Shown here: positions 33,953-44,908 of the stretch, in pieces | Numbering within the stretch: position 1 is the stretch's first letter | Layout of the letters: every line of letters begins with the position of its first letter | Assembly: GCA_009103225.1 (NCBI GenBank) | Contig: RHPI01000818.1 | Location: 408,906 to 472,905, forward strand | Direction: 5' to 3' | Length of the DNA stretch: 64,000 bases | Origin: Chlorokybus atmophyticus | Lineage: Eukaryota > Streptophyta > Chlorokybophyceae > Chlorokybales > Chlorokybaceae | Notes under the pieces: generated by a model | Databases searched by the model: none | Seen by the model: the letters and a program-made list of their open reading frames with translations, nothing else | What the model was told of the DNA's origin: nothing | Program-made: the position numbers and the translations under genes

Positions 33953-34903
33953 GCGGGCATGCGCACTGATCATCAGTGGCATGCAGTAACAGAGTGCGCA
34001 TATCCACTTTGATCATGTATGTCCGAGCACCCCGTACACACCAACATCATCACTTACCCACATCCATAGTCAAGCAACATGCTTCACATAAAAACATTCA
34101 TAGCCGAGCCCTTCGAGCCAACCCCACCCTCAACCCCATGATCACCTATCACAGTGTTGCTCTACTTGACTTGAGTTAGGCAAACACATATACGCATGCA
34201 CACGTTGCATCATTGACGATCATGGCTGCCGTTGTAACTGCCGTTACCATTGTACAAAGTACGATAACACACTTGGCAAGGCCTGCAGGCAAAAATACTC
34301 AACACAGGCCGGCCTTACACAAGGACATAAGACCAGCAGCAAGGCCATATGGCGGCGCTGTCAATGTCCACAGGACACACAGCACTGCACTCCGCCCCGC
34401 CCACCCCCTTCCCTCCCCTGCTCTATTGCTGCTGTGGACCTGCGTAGTTGAAGAGGGACTGATAGTACCCTCTGTTGCAACATGTTGGTTGGTCGTGTGT
34501 GCTACCTGCTCAAAATCACATCCCTACCTGCCCACTATCCCGCCTAAATTTGCACATAGCACACTAGTGCACTTAGTTGCAGCCCCTAGTGTAATGGAGT
34601 TGGTCTTCGTGGTTGTTGTCTTGCTGCTTTTATGCATGGCCGTGTGCATGAATGTGTGCATATGCTTTGCCGTGGTGCTATGCTGGTGCGTGCTTGTGGG
34701 AACTGTGAAAGCATTGGGTGAGTCGCATGCTAGCTGAGCGCGCCCGTCTTAGGCATGCGCGGTGAGGCTGAGATTGTGTGAATGTAAACTTTAGTGTTTG
34801 ACTTTTCCTGCAGTGTGTGCACATGCTTGCGTGTGCTCATGTTTGCTTGTGATTTTTGTTTGCGGGCCCTGTTGCCATGTGCATGAAATACCCGATCTTA
34901 TAC

Positions 34904-34925
34904 CATATGCATGTACATGCATATG
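34904..34925. repeat. 22-bp perfect palindrome
   Basis: CATATGCATGT and its complement abut with no spacer. It lies in CATG-rich DNA and has no evident gene context. Confidence 0.85.
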
Positions 34926-36115
34926 CACGAGCTCGTTAGGCAATACTGGTACGATTGCATGTATGCGCCCGGTAATACACTCGTTGATGTGTCAATCAAC
35001 TGACATCATCATTGACCTTATAATAAAAGCAATTGAACTTTAACAATGTAAAGGAGGGGTGCTACGGCCCCCTCAAATCCTCTACGCCAACATCGCCGGC
35101 AGGCAGGCCATCGACACCGCCGCCGCCAGGGGCAATTGCCGGAGCAGAAGATCCCCTGGCTATGGCGGCCGCTGCGTTAGCAGTGTCGCCATACAGCTGG
35201 TATCGACACCAGACTCATGTCTCGTGTTGATATCAGTGTTACAGATATGTCAACCACCCTCGCATGCCAGTCCTCCTCGAGCATGCCTACATCCAGCCCC
35301 AAGCCCGAGCTACCAGCATGAAGACCGCGCGCGCCCCAGCCTACTGCTACTTCATACTTCATGTAGCATATAGCTAGGGCTACTCTACAGACCACTCTGT
35401 ATGAACCGCGCGTAGCTGATCAGTTAGGAATCTGTTATCAGCTCATGTGCTATATCGAGTCTTAGAGGATTTTCGTAGTGGCATACGGCATCGATGTGAC
35501 CGTTGGCCTAGTGCCCGCGTGGCACTGCACAGTTATAGTTTGACATATATAAGTAGGAAGTCATGTCACTAGACTTGTTGGTGACATTGTGAATGAGTAC
35601 TAAGAGTAGAGACTCCGACTTTAAGAGCTTGTGAAGCAACTTGAACTGGAAGCACACCGTGCCGGTTCTCAAGAACTGCCTTACTGCGTGAGACACAGTG
35701 TATGCTCTTGTGCGCTATGTTTGTCGTTGCTGTGAGCTTAGCGGTGGTGTGTTTGCTGCATCAGTTAGGACATAGCATCTCTGAGCTGCTTGTTCATTCA
35801 CCTCACTTAACAGTGTAACACATCATCCACTCACGCAAAAAAATGTGTATACAGCACTACCTATCGTAGTGGCTTGTTTACTCATAGTGTCACCCTTTTT
35901 GCTCAAGTGAGTGCGTCGCATTCTGCATCAGATAGTGCAGTCTGTATCCGGGGATACATCTCTGTGCATTCGTAATCACTGTTATCACATAGTGCGCAAA
36001 CAAGCACTAGTGTGGTGAGTGGTAGCAGCATCAAAACAGACAATATAGCACAAACACTCTACCCTGCATACACTGTCACATGTGGACTAGCTGTATGAGC
36101 AGGCCCACCCCGTTC

Positions 36116-36430
36116 TGTTGAAGATATTCCTACATCCAGGCGGACGGTCAGCTTTCCCTCTGTATAGGAATGACCGCGAGAAGGCTCTAGGCGAGGACTC
36201 GAGTCCGGAGTCTGGCGACTTCCGGGCTTGCACGAGAATCGTCATAACTCGGTGATTACTGCACCGATTTAGGCGTTCAAGAGCTCAGTAAATAGCCCTT
36301 AAAAGTAGCTACAAGATGTATTTTATAACGCAGCAATCAAGTAAGTGTAGCGAACGTGGTAGCTTCTAAAGTAGACAGGTGTATTCTTGGCGGGTATAAA
36401 ACCCGCGGACATGATGGCAATAGATGGTCT
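36116..36430 (+). repeat. Partial LTR, copia subfamily B
   Basis: Starts TGTTGAAGATATTCCTACATCC, as does the LTR at 49992. It includes the dyad TATA box GCGGGTATAAAACCCGC at 36390-36406. Similarity to the 40066 LTR fades after about 36430, where inverted retroelement gag sequence follows. Confidence 0.75.
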
Positions 36431-36515
36431 TGGTCTTGTTGTTGCAGCCTCTTGGCGTTGATGTTGGGTGGCGTGCACACATGTGCATGTGTAGGTTTTT
36501 CAACGTATCTCAATA

Positions 36516-36835
36516 ATGCCTTCTTGTCAATGTAGCATTGTTGCTTGTCGCAACAGGGCAGTGCGAAGTTGTTGTTCTCCGACTGAGCCTGCTCCATCCC
36601 GTTGTGTACACTCCTGTGGTGTGAGGTAGCCTCTTCCTGGATCCCGTTGATCGTCCGGCAAGTCTTCCAACAAGGTGGGTAGCAGCGGGGGGATCACCCC
36701 CCTGGTTTGTTGGGCCAGCGCCAGCGCCTGGTCAATGTTGGGCTCAACGATGAAAGGTGTCGTGCTGGACGATAAGCCAGTAATTGTCGGTTGAAGAACG
36801 GAAGCGCGAGCAGCAGCAAGGGCTGGCGCACTGCT
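36516..36835 (-). pseudogene. Inverted duplicate of retroelement gag segment
   Basis: Read on the minus strand this matches 37525-37855 closely. Shared text includes GCGCTTCCGTTCTT, CAACATTGACCA/CGACATTGACCA, GCGCTGGCCCAACAAACCA and the CATGCTACATTGACAAGAAGGCAT-type end. It breaks off at an LTR on its left. It shows rearrangement or nested insertion of the same element family in opposite orientation. Confidence 0.7.
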
Positions 36836-37484
36836 GTCACCGACTCTACTACAGTAAGTCGCACCGGTCCCGCTTCAGCTACAGGAACACATGTGTCAGC
36901 GAGCGTTGAGACCACTCTCGCGCCACTAATCGGCACTATCGCAACCACTACCAGCACCATCGTCGAGTCCGCTGCCACTGCAGCGACGCGCGCAGCCACG
37001 TTGCCCGCCCTTGACGCCACTCAGGCTGTCCCGCGAGGTCAGCAAGCTGAGCGCGTATGGGAGACCATCATGCGTGGAGCAGATCCCACAACCATTGCTT
37101 TTGGGCGAGAAAGAGAGCGCACCACGCGCAGTGATCACGTTTTCCCCCCGCCTGAATCACTCGGCCAGAGCACATCCACATGCAACTGGAGGATGAAGTC
37201 CTCGCCGGCACGGCGCCTCCCATGCGAGACCGCGTCCTTGTAACACAGCACCTGCGGTGCTGGAGTTTGCCCCGCAGCTGTTTTGGACTTCGCACGACAA
37301 TATGTAGACCGCGCCACGTCAGCCCGCACAAGTCCGTAACGAGCCTTTTGAGCCAGTCCGCTGAACACGTATTGAGACCGGCAACCCAATGTGCAGCAGC
37401 ACATCAGCGATGCAACTGGCATTCTTTTGGGTACTAACGAAGCACTAAAGACCCTCACTCGGCTTCATGAGCGCTATGCCGCTC

Positions 37485-38176
37485 TGAAAAAGCGTTCACC
37501 TGGCAGCAGGACCAAACTGCAGCCATCAACGCACGAGCGCAAGCCCTTGCCGCTGCTTGCGCTTCCGTTCTTGAACTTACAATCACTAGCCAATCGTCCA
37601 GCACGACAGCTCGCGCCGTTGAAACCGACATTGACCAAGCGAGGGCGCTGGCCCAACAAACCAAAGGGGTGATCGCCCCGCTGCTACCCGCCTTGGTGGA
37701 AGATTTGCCCGACGATTAACGTGATCCAGGAAGAGGCTACCTTACACCACAAGGGTGTACACAACAGGATGGAGCAGGTTGGTTGGAGAACAGCAAGTTT
37801 GCACCGCACTGTTGCGACAAGCAACCATGCTACATTGACAAGAAGGCATCGGCCTGAGACAGATGATGGGAATGCGAGAAGGTGGCAATACATCGCGAGC
37901 AAGAATAGTGACTTGGCTAGTCACCAATCACCTTGCAGTCCTTTTGTCCGTTTGTTCGCATTCGGCACCAGATTGCCATGGCTTGACGCCTTCTTTCGCT
38001 CGCTCCGGCAAGCCTATTACGAGGTGGCCTCAACAGCCACTGACACCTTTGAAAGAGCTCAAGAGACCATACTGAGGTTGCCAGGAGTGGAAGCAGCGCG
38101 ACAACGCAAACGCATCGCAGCTGCTTATATGCAGCATGTTCAACAGCCAGAGATCTACCTCACTGTGCGTGCATGA
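37485..38176 (+). pseudogene. Retroelement Gag-like region
   Basis: One frame encodes an alanine/glutamine-rich helical stretch (AFTWQQDQTAAINARAQALAA, then DIDQARALAQQTKG and LVEDLPDD). A shifted frame continues with LPWLDAFFRSLRQAYYEVA and ends EIYLTVRA at a TGA near 38176. The composition and the duplicate at 36516-36835 point to a retroelement capsid or gag N-terminus. There is no zinc knuckle that I can see. Assignment rests mainly on the protease downstream. Confidence 0.5.
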
Positions 38177-38651
38177 GCAACAACGGTGCTAATAGTGGGG
38201 GTGGTCAATGGCAGATGGGACGCCTACATGGCAGGGATTTTGAGGGCTCCCACCATCACTTGTGACATAAGAGCGCGGCTCCTACGTGCAGCCCATGCCT
38301 TAAAACCATCGCTGGGGTGATGTGGTCAATCTAACAGCCACATAGGAAGGTACACTAGTCAGGAAAGCGGCTCATGCTGTACGCTGGACTTATGTGGAAG
38401 AACAGGCTGCACGGAAGGCAGGCTTACAAACACCTGGTCCTCCAGGGGGTTTCCCCCACAGCCACTGGCCACGCCGCCAGGTATGACCCCGGCCACACAG
38501 AGGCGCAATCCCCCTGCGCCGCAACCAGGGCAGCCACAGGCAGCACCGCCAGCACCCAGGCTGCAGTGGGTATACCAACAGCCAAGACCATGATAGTTCG
38601 GGCCAGGCCGCGGACAGGGAGGTTTTCAAGACCCAGCCGGTCGAGGGGTGC

Positions 38652-39285
38652 TTGCTGCATTGCTCGACACCATCGGAGGAGACTGCAGCATCAGTCACCC
38701 CACCCAGACGCTACCGGCGGTTCAAGCGTCTGCGCATCAACGCCAATGCAGCCATGATCGCCAATAAAGGCAAGCATGTTACCATCAATGATCGAGCACC
38801 CAGGCGCGTGATGCTTGACTCTGGAGCTCAGCTTGTCATCATCGGCAGTTTCCTCGCACGCGACCTCGACATCACCAGCGCTCAGCTGATGCCCTGCCCA
38901 TATGTGCTCGACACAGCAACCGCGGCGGCCGCGACAAGGTGATTGGCATCATGAAGCAGGCCCTCTGCATTCGCTTGACAGGGTTGACCCTTCCCACAGC
39001 ACCGAGATCATTCAGAACTGTGTAGTCACCGATGTGGGATTCCTCAACCTGCTGTTGGGAAAGGACTTCAACTTTCTCTTGTTGGCATGGGGCTGGATTG
39101 CTGGACAGAGAAGGCATGGTTTCGTCCCCATTGGGATGAGGAGGATGGAGAGGTTCAAATACCTGCCTCTCGAGCTTGTGGCCCGCACTCGCTCTCACCA
39201 AAGGTTAGCTGCAACAGCTGCCTATCTATTGGTTGGCTTCGACAACCACTGTGAGATAAGCGGCAGAGGCCACCCACAACCATGA
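38652..39285 (+). pseudogene. Retropepsin-like aspartic protease
   Basis: The first frame has the active-site motif RRVMLDSGAQLVIIG (Asp-Ser-Gly). After a frameshift near 38943, the second frame gives a CVVTDVGFLNLLLGKDF motif, matching the C-terminal ILG/LLGKDF signature of gypsy-type proteases. The enzyme would cleave the Gag-Pol precursor. The frameshift makes this copy inactive. Confidence 0.7.
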
Positions 39286-39397
39286 CCGGAACTCTCCTAT
39301 CCCATACTATAAGTCTCAGATGGATGCTACTGAAGAAGTGGCCCAATAGAAACCATCGGAACGCCGTTGGCGCGCACAAGCGGTCGCACATTTACTA

Positions 39398-39822
39398 TTG
39401 ATCAGACCACGGCTCACTGCACGGTTCCCTCTCTACAAGGACCAAGCTGCAGTCCATGAGCAATACCAGGTGGCCACTGGAGTAGTGGGGTTCCACGTGT
39501 GTTGCCGACAACAAGGCATCATCGTGTTGGGACTGTTTGGAGGTATAGGTAGTGGCCTCGCCGCTGTTCTCAACACCGACGCGACGGTCACCAAGTACCC
39601 CTACTGTGACCCTTATCCACACGCATATATTGCCCCAAGCCACCACTTGCGCCGCATACACGAGTGCTACCCGCAATAGTTGCCACTATTAGCACTGCAA
39701 GGCACTCTGACGGCACTGGCACAGGACATCCGCTTAATCATTGCGGATCACCTCCTGGTTGTGAGCAACATCGACTTGCTGATAGCAGGATGGGAGTTTT
39801 AAGGCTACTCCAGAGCAGGCAG
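39398..39822 (+). pseudogene. C5-cytosine methyltransferase remnant in the retroelement
   Basis: C5-DNA methyltransferases transfer a methyl group from SAM to cytosine. The frame has motif I (GIIVLGLFGGIGSGLAAVL, the SAM-binding loop). After a TAG near 39677 it runs in the same frame to IDLLIAGWEF, a TAA, then GYSRAGS. Read as one frame this resembles motif IV, with the catalytic Cys position now Phe and the following Gln codon now TAA. Motifs VI to X would lie beyond 39822, where a copia LTR interrupts. Catalytically dead as it stands. The motif match is clear for motif I and moderate for motif IV. Confidence 0.6.
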
Positions 39823-40065
39823 TGTTAAAAGTATTCCTACATATGATCAGCATCGACCCTCCACACTGGAGTAAAAGGTCATAAGGACGAGCACTAGGTC
39901 CAGACTTAGCAAGACGGCACCGTCGGACCAGATTCCGGACTCTGTACTAGAGCCTTATCAACGACTTCGTGTCTCCGCGTATACTTACTCATATTGAGCG
40001 TGTGAGAGCTAATTAGAAGGCTCTAGTTGTAAGGAAGAATGCACAGCTTAGAGCGCATGAAAAGG
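39823..40065 (+). repeat. Truncated LTR, copia subfamily A
   Basis: Starts TGTTAAAAGTATTCCTACAT and matches the first ~240 bp of the LTR of the 2175-7097 element in opposite orientation. It stops abruptly where the subfamily B LTR begins. Confidence 0.85.
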
Positions 40066-40535
40066 TGTGAAGGATATTCTTGTATCCGGTCAGCTTGCCC
40101 TGTGGATAAAAATAGCCGCGAGAAGATTCAGGCGCGAAAAGGTGCCGGTCGAGAAAGGTCCAGGCGAGGACTTCAGTCGAAAACGTTCCAGGCGCGGAAT
40201 TGAGTCCAGAGTCTGGAGACTTCCAGGCGCTATAGAAGAAACGTTGTAGCTCTGAGGTTACATCATTGTATGGCGCGTCTCATAGCTTGTTGGAAAGCTC
40301 TTGAAAGTAGCTACGTGGTGCAACTTAAAGCGCAGGAATCTGTTGAGTGTAAAAGTCGTGGTGACTTCTAGAGTAGACAGGTGCAGAACTGGCGGGTATA
40401 AAAGCCCGCAGTGTGACTTTGTTGTAATCCTTAGAAAGCCTATTTGGATCAGCCTTGTGTGTATGCTCTGGTAGAGTGTGTGTGCTTGTGCTTGCACCAA
40501 CTCCATGCATGATCAGTAGTGTTCAAATCTCAATA
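40066..40535 (+). repeat. LTR, copia subfamily B, 5' LTR of a truncated element
   Basis: About 470 bp beginning TGTGAAGGATATTC and followed at 40536-40548 by the PBS GGTTATGGGCCCA. It contains the TATA dyad GCGGGTATAAAAGCCCGC at 40392-40409. No 3' LTR is visible, so the element is 3'-truncated near 41340. Confidence 0.8.
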
Positions 40536-40548
40536 GGTTATGGGCCCA
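40536..40548 (+). promoter_or_regulatory. Primer-binding site (internal initiator tRNA-Met)
   Basis: GGTTATGGGCCCA follows the LTR directly and is identical to the site at 6661-6673. Confidence 0.75.
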
Positions 40549-40648
40549 CACTACACTGGTCTAGCAAGTGTCTAAAGGCGTGATAACGGCAGTAGGCTAG
40601 GCAAGGAGTTCTAGCTGAGTCTTGTGAGGTTGGGTTGAGTCCTGGAAG

Positions 40649-41336
40649 ATGGCAACCAACTACGACAAGGTGACCGTGGAGCCTTTGGACATGGACAACT
40701 ACAACACATGGCGCGCATGAAGATGTTGCTGGTGCACAAAGACCTATGGGAGTACGTGGATACGGAGGAAGCAGATCCCATGAGGCAGAGCATGGTGTGG
40801 AAGCAACAAAGTGGGAGAGCGCTTGCCTTGATCGGCCTTAATGTGAAGGACCATCACTTGGTGTTGATGGACGGCTGCAAGACGGCACGAGAAGCTTGGG
40901 AGAAGTTGACATCGCACTTCAAGGCGAAGAATAGCGCGAGGAAGGTGCAGCTGAAGACAGAGCTTGCTGGGTTGAAGAAGCAAGGAGCAGCGGAGATTAT
41001 TACCAAGTATGTGTCCCGTGCACGAGAGTTGCAAAAGGACCTCAAGGTGTTGGCTATGAGGTGAAAGAGTCCGAGTTGGTGTGGCAAGTATTGTCTGGGT
41101 TGCCTGAAGACTATGACACGGTAATCACAGTCTTGGAGGGCTTGGAGGCAGAACCCACGGTGGACGAGGTGGTTCCAAGATTGCTGCAGGTGGAGTCAAG
41201 GCTGGTGAAGAAGCTTGAGGAAGGCCCGGAGGCGACGGCTTTCTCAGCGACTTCAGGAAAAGGTGCTGATTGTTTTCAGCATGGGTGTGGGCGTTTCAGT
41301 GGTGATGGTGGCGGTGGTAGTGGTAGTGGAGCGTAA
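40649..41336 (+). pseudogene. Copia Gag, truncated
   Basis: Begins at ATG 40649 (MATNYDKVTVEPLDMDNYNTW). A frameshift after NTW leads to the frame 40708-41064, with MKMLLVHKDLWEYVD and KYVSRARELQKDL. After a second shift, 41061-41336 gives VWQVLSGLPEDYDTV and a glycine/serine-rich end. This is the UBN2-type gag that packages copia RNA. The zinc knuckle and pol are missing. It ends just before the hairpin at 41345. Confidence 0.85.
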
Positions 41337-41344
41337 AAAAATGA

Positions 41345-41394
41345 CAGGGTCCGCTACTGTTGCGGGAAGCTGCCCGCAATAGTAGCGGACCCTG
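41345..41394. repeat. Hairpin with 22-bp arms
   Basis: CAGGGTCCGCTACTGTTGCGGG and its complement, with one mismatch, flank a 6-nt loop. It lies directly before the CACCGGTAATT repeat and after the truncated gag, so it marks an insertion boundary. Confidence 0.85.
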
Positions 41395-42145
41395 CACCGG
41401 TAATTCTGGACCCCCCAAGTTTCTGAAAATTCAGCGCATTTGCCCTGAATACTCATCTGTTTTAAGTGTGAACTCGCCACTTGCGTGGCTGCAGAGGTCG
41501 CTGTTACGATTGCTGATTATGTAGGCCAAATGCCCTGGATACAAGCAATGAATATTCACACGTTTTTGTCATGAATAATTGTAGTTGTCCATCTCGCACA
41601 CAACCTCCTACATGTGAGTAGTTATTCACTCGCAACAGAACTGTATATTCAGTCTTCTTAGGTATACATGGTCCTAGACTTGTACCATGGCACCAAGTAA
41701 TTATTCATACTTTGTGTGCGTGAATATTTACAGCGCCTGCTCTCACACTAGGTCCTCCTTATAGGTAATTATTCACACGCATATTGGCTTAATGTTCACA
41801 CATACTAAAGCTGTTTCAACAGCACATGTACCATACTAGCGAGTAATTATTCATACGATTTGTGATTGAATAATACAGCATATCTGCTCTCACACATAGT
41901 CCTATATATGAGTGGTTATTCACCCATAGTATGGTTGAACAATCACTGCTGCCTTTGGTTGATTTTTCACGCGAATTATAATTGAATAATATAGCAATTC
42001 TGCTCACACACATAGTCCTACATGTAAGTGGTTATTCACTCACAGTTTGGTTGAATAATCACTGCATCTTGCTATCGTCAACAGCTGTGACATAGCATAG
42101 CTGCGACATAGCACATACCAATCAGTCCAGCCGGTGAATTTGGAC
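41395..42145. repeat. AT-rich repeat with CACCGGTAATT end and ATTATTCAC motifs
   Basis: Starts CACCGGTAATTCTGGACCCCCC, closely matching 51650. Imperfect ~115-150-bp units repeat the phrases CACACATAGTCCTA, GTGGTTATTCAC and TTGAATAAT. A second CCGGTGAATTTGGAC lies at about 42131. Non-coding; likely a non-autonomous element or satellite. Confidence 0.6.
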
Positions 42146-42449
42146 AGCAATGTCAGATGAATGGCAGCTGACTCAAACAACAAATTCACTGATGTCTACA
42201 ATGTATCTCTGCTACCTACTTCTTGCTGCCTCAACCACGCCCACCGCGCCCACCCCGGCTGCCCTTCCCACGGCCCCTCCCGCACTGTGTGGTTGTGCCT
42301 TCCTTTACTGGCTCCCTCACCTTGATACTCTTCAGCAACCCAACAGGTAAAAGTAGCAACAAATCCGGCTCGCACTTTGCGCATACATCAACCACATATG
42401 AACCCAGCTGACTTGCACAATGTTGAAACTGTTCATGCAATCGCATGCA

Positions 42450-44715
42450 CACAAACGCGTTCACCTTTCAAGTGGGTCACTTGCACTCCAACCCCATCAC
42501 GCTTGAAGCTGATTGGCAGAGGCACAACCTCTTCTTCCCCTGGTCCGGGACGTCTGGTCTTAGTGATGGGAAGACTGCGGCTGAACTGGACCACCATGTT
42601 GCCCTCTCCAATCTTCTTGCCATGAATTTTGTTGACAGGATCGATGTCGCTTACGTGCGCCTCCCCTACTGGTTCTTTGCGCCCGTTAATGAACAATTGG
42701 ACTTCACTGCCAACCTTCATCGTCGGTGCGGTGTCGTCCTTGTCGCTCAGCTCTTCCTGCGCATGCAAGTGACAAACACATCAAGACATACACACATACA
42801 CAGATGTGATCTCTCATACAGCGCTTGCGAAGCGACACGCCTTCTGCGAGTCGTTGTCGCTGTTGTTGGGGCTGTCCCCCTCGCTATCCGGGGCGCTGTC
42901 CTTGGCGCCATCTTCACCGCTGTTCTTGCTTTTATCTGTCTCAAGCATTTTTGAATACGTTGGCTCATCCTGCGCGACAAGATGACACGACGTGTTAACA
43001 AGCTTACAACCGTCACGCAACGAATGCGTGCCTGCCGCAGGTGACAGTTTGTGTGCAGCCAGAAGAACGCAAGAAGCCCATAAGATCAAGTCAAGACATG
43101 GTGCTTTCATACCTCCTTTTGCTTGCCGCTTCTTCTCCAACACCGTCTCTTGCTTGCCAGTCGAGTGGCCTGCCTCCTGAGACTTGTAGGGAGCCGGTAT
43201 CGACCGAACAGTTTTGTTTGTTTTCTTTTTGGGGGGGCTTGACACCTCATCCTCCTGCCAACAGCATGAAGTCAGATGGTGAGCCACAACTCAGTGCACT
43301 GCCGCTCTATCAAGTCCAATGCTGCGTACCTCACCAGACACTTTGCGCTTCCCTGAGCTGCTGTCACGCACATCAGCACCCTGCTTGGCACGTGCCTGAA
43401 CACAACAGTCATGAACGATCATGAACACATGTTTAGCAAAGAACAAGCAGGAGCGGCATCTAACATGTGAACCAGTAGCGGGAGAACTTGAGGGTTGTGG
43501 TGCAATGCCTTCCTTGTTACCTGTCGCATACACAAGGCACCAATCACAAAAGCCTGCATACACACACAGTACTCCAGCAGCTGCCTGCGCGCGCAAGACG
43601 CGGCTCACGCTGCGAGGTGCCACTTCTGTCGTCGCTGGCGTCGCTGGCGGGATGTGAACGCGTGGGCGCCGTGCAATTACAAGGGGTCATTATACACACC
43701 ACACAACCTGCATACATAAGGCACCATCAAACACAAAGCATCGTTCTCAACACGACATTGACAAAGCCAACTTTGTGCAAACTATAGGTCACCCTATAAG
43801 GTGGCATCCTCGTCGTCGCTGGCAGATTGCACTTCTTTTGACTTCTTGGGCTTCTTCTTGTTGGCTTTCTATTAAGCACATGGCAAAGGCACTCAAGACA
43901 TGCACATCGCACAAACACCTTAGTCACTACATGACACACACCTTGTTGTTCTTGTCGCTAGGCCCTCCCTGGCGCCTTGGCACAAAGCCCCCCGCGAAAG
44001 CCTTCTCCATCATCTCCTTGTAACGCTTCCGACTCGTTTCTTTCTGCTTCTCTTTGTGCTTGGGGTTGCTGTATCCCTTTTTGTTGCCCAGATACTGTTG
44101 AATCTTCAAACGCGCCTACCCACCAATGCAGAAATTGTGAAGGCCAACACATGCAAAGCAAACTCCTCCCAGCTCAGACAATGCTGCCATATTGCATGAC
44201 GGCTCATGTAACTGTGGGAAATTGCCAACCATTTGATAGGAGAGCTCTGGATTCAGCAGATGCCAGCATTTGGTTGCAAGAGCGAACTTGAATGGGTCCG
44301 GCTTCGTTTGAGTCTTCCCCGGCATCATGCGACAGTACTCGTAGCAAATCCGGCCTTTGTCGGCCAGCTTGGTGACCTTGCGACGATCACGGGCATGATG
44401 CTTTTCACGCCAATGTAGGATCTTCAGTGCCTGCTTAGTTTACATTGGTGCACTAGTACAACATGGGACGAAACAGACTTTGGCAGCAAGGTCTGACATT
44501 GATTGCGGATGCTTGATGCATAAGCTCACTTTTAAGCAGACCATTGCCGTGGTCTCAAGATCACGCAGGTGAACAGTCGCCTCACTGGTTTCCCACTCAT
44601 GCTGCAGCTGCTCATCAGAAGGACCACCAGCATTTTTCCCCCATGTCTCTTCGTCCAAATTCTCCCATCGTTCGCTGCAGTTGCTGGACCGCCCACCCGA
44701 CGTGGTGCCTGACAT
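42450..44715 (-). pseudogene. Lysine-rich multi-exon protein, possible transposon accessory (TNPA/DUF8039-like)
   Basis: The minus-strand start is ATG at 44715 (MSGTTSGGRSS). The frame runs on past an in-frame TAA near 44440 into LKILHWREKHHARDRRKVTKLADKG and a CWHLLNPELSYQMVG segment. Exon-like blocks follow with good splice borders: ~44104-43942 (ARLKIQQYLGNKKGY...SRKRYKEMMEKAF), ~43400-43330, ~43257-43112 and ~42971-42831 (acidic, Ser/Asp-rich). A final block at ~42760-42460 (MKVGSEVQLFINGRKEPVGEA, then VPLPISFKRDGVGVQV) resembles a domain seen with plant CACTA-type transposase genes. That assignment is weak. The TAA suggests decay. Function is not known. A Lys-rich DNA-binding role would fit. 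Confidence 0.4.
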
Positions 44716-44908
44716 GATGATGCCCTCCTGTAGATAGATCAAGCTTGCTTTACAAGTCAGTTGCAACCGCAACCCTAATCAACCTCAAGTCTTGGTTGAC
44801 TCAAGTGACTGCAGGTTGTAAGCCATGTGGACTTGCTTGTTGACTTGTCACAGCAAGCAAGTCATGTACCTTGCAAAAGAATTGTCCTCAAGCTGCTTGC
44901 ACAAAGGC

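Larger units (their letters stand above)
33440..36115. other. Intergenic, no supported gene
   Basis: A 174-codon plus frame at 34213-34737 has hydrophobic Val/Cys runs but no known domain and is not called. Structured sites are the hairpin at 33918-33952 and the 22-bp palindrome at 34904-34925. The rest is unremarkable. Confidence 0.45.
37390..39822 (+). mobile_element. Retroelement remnant: gag, aspartic protease, DNA methyltransferase-like region
   Basis: Plus-strand coding remnants occur in the order gag-like helical region (about 37500-38176), retropepsin (38700-39200), then a C5-methyltransferase-like region (39398-39822). All are broken by frameshifts and stops. A copia LTR beginning at 39823 cuts the element, so no reverse transcriptase is visible. 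Gag-PR order and the LLGKDF motif suggest a Ty3/gypsy-type element. Retroelements that carry cytosine methyltransferases have been described in charophytes and dinoflagellates. Confidence 0.65.

Noticed and set aside
34213-34737. 174-codon plus-strand frame
   Set aside because: Starts at ATG but has only Val/Cys-rich hydrophobic runs and no motif, splice context or neighbour to support it.
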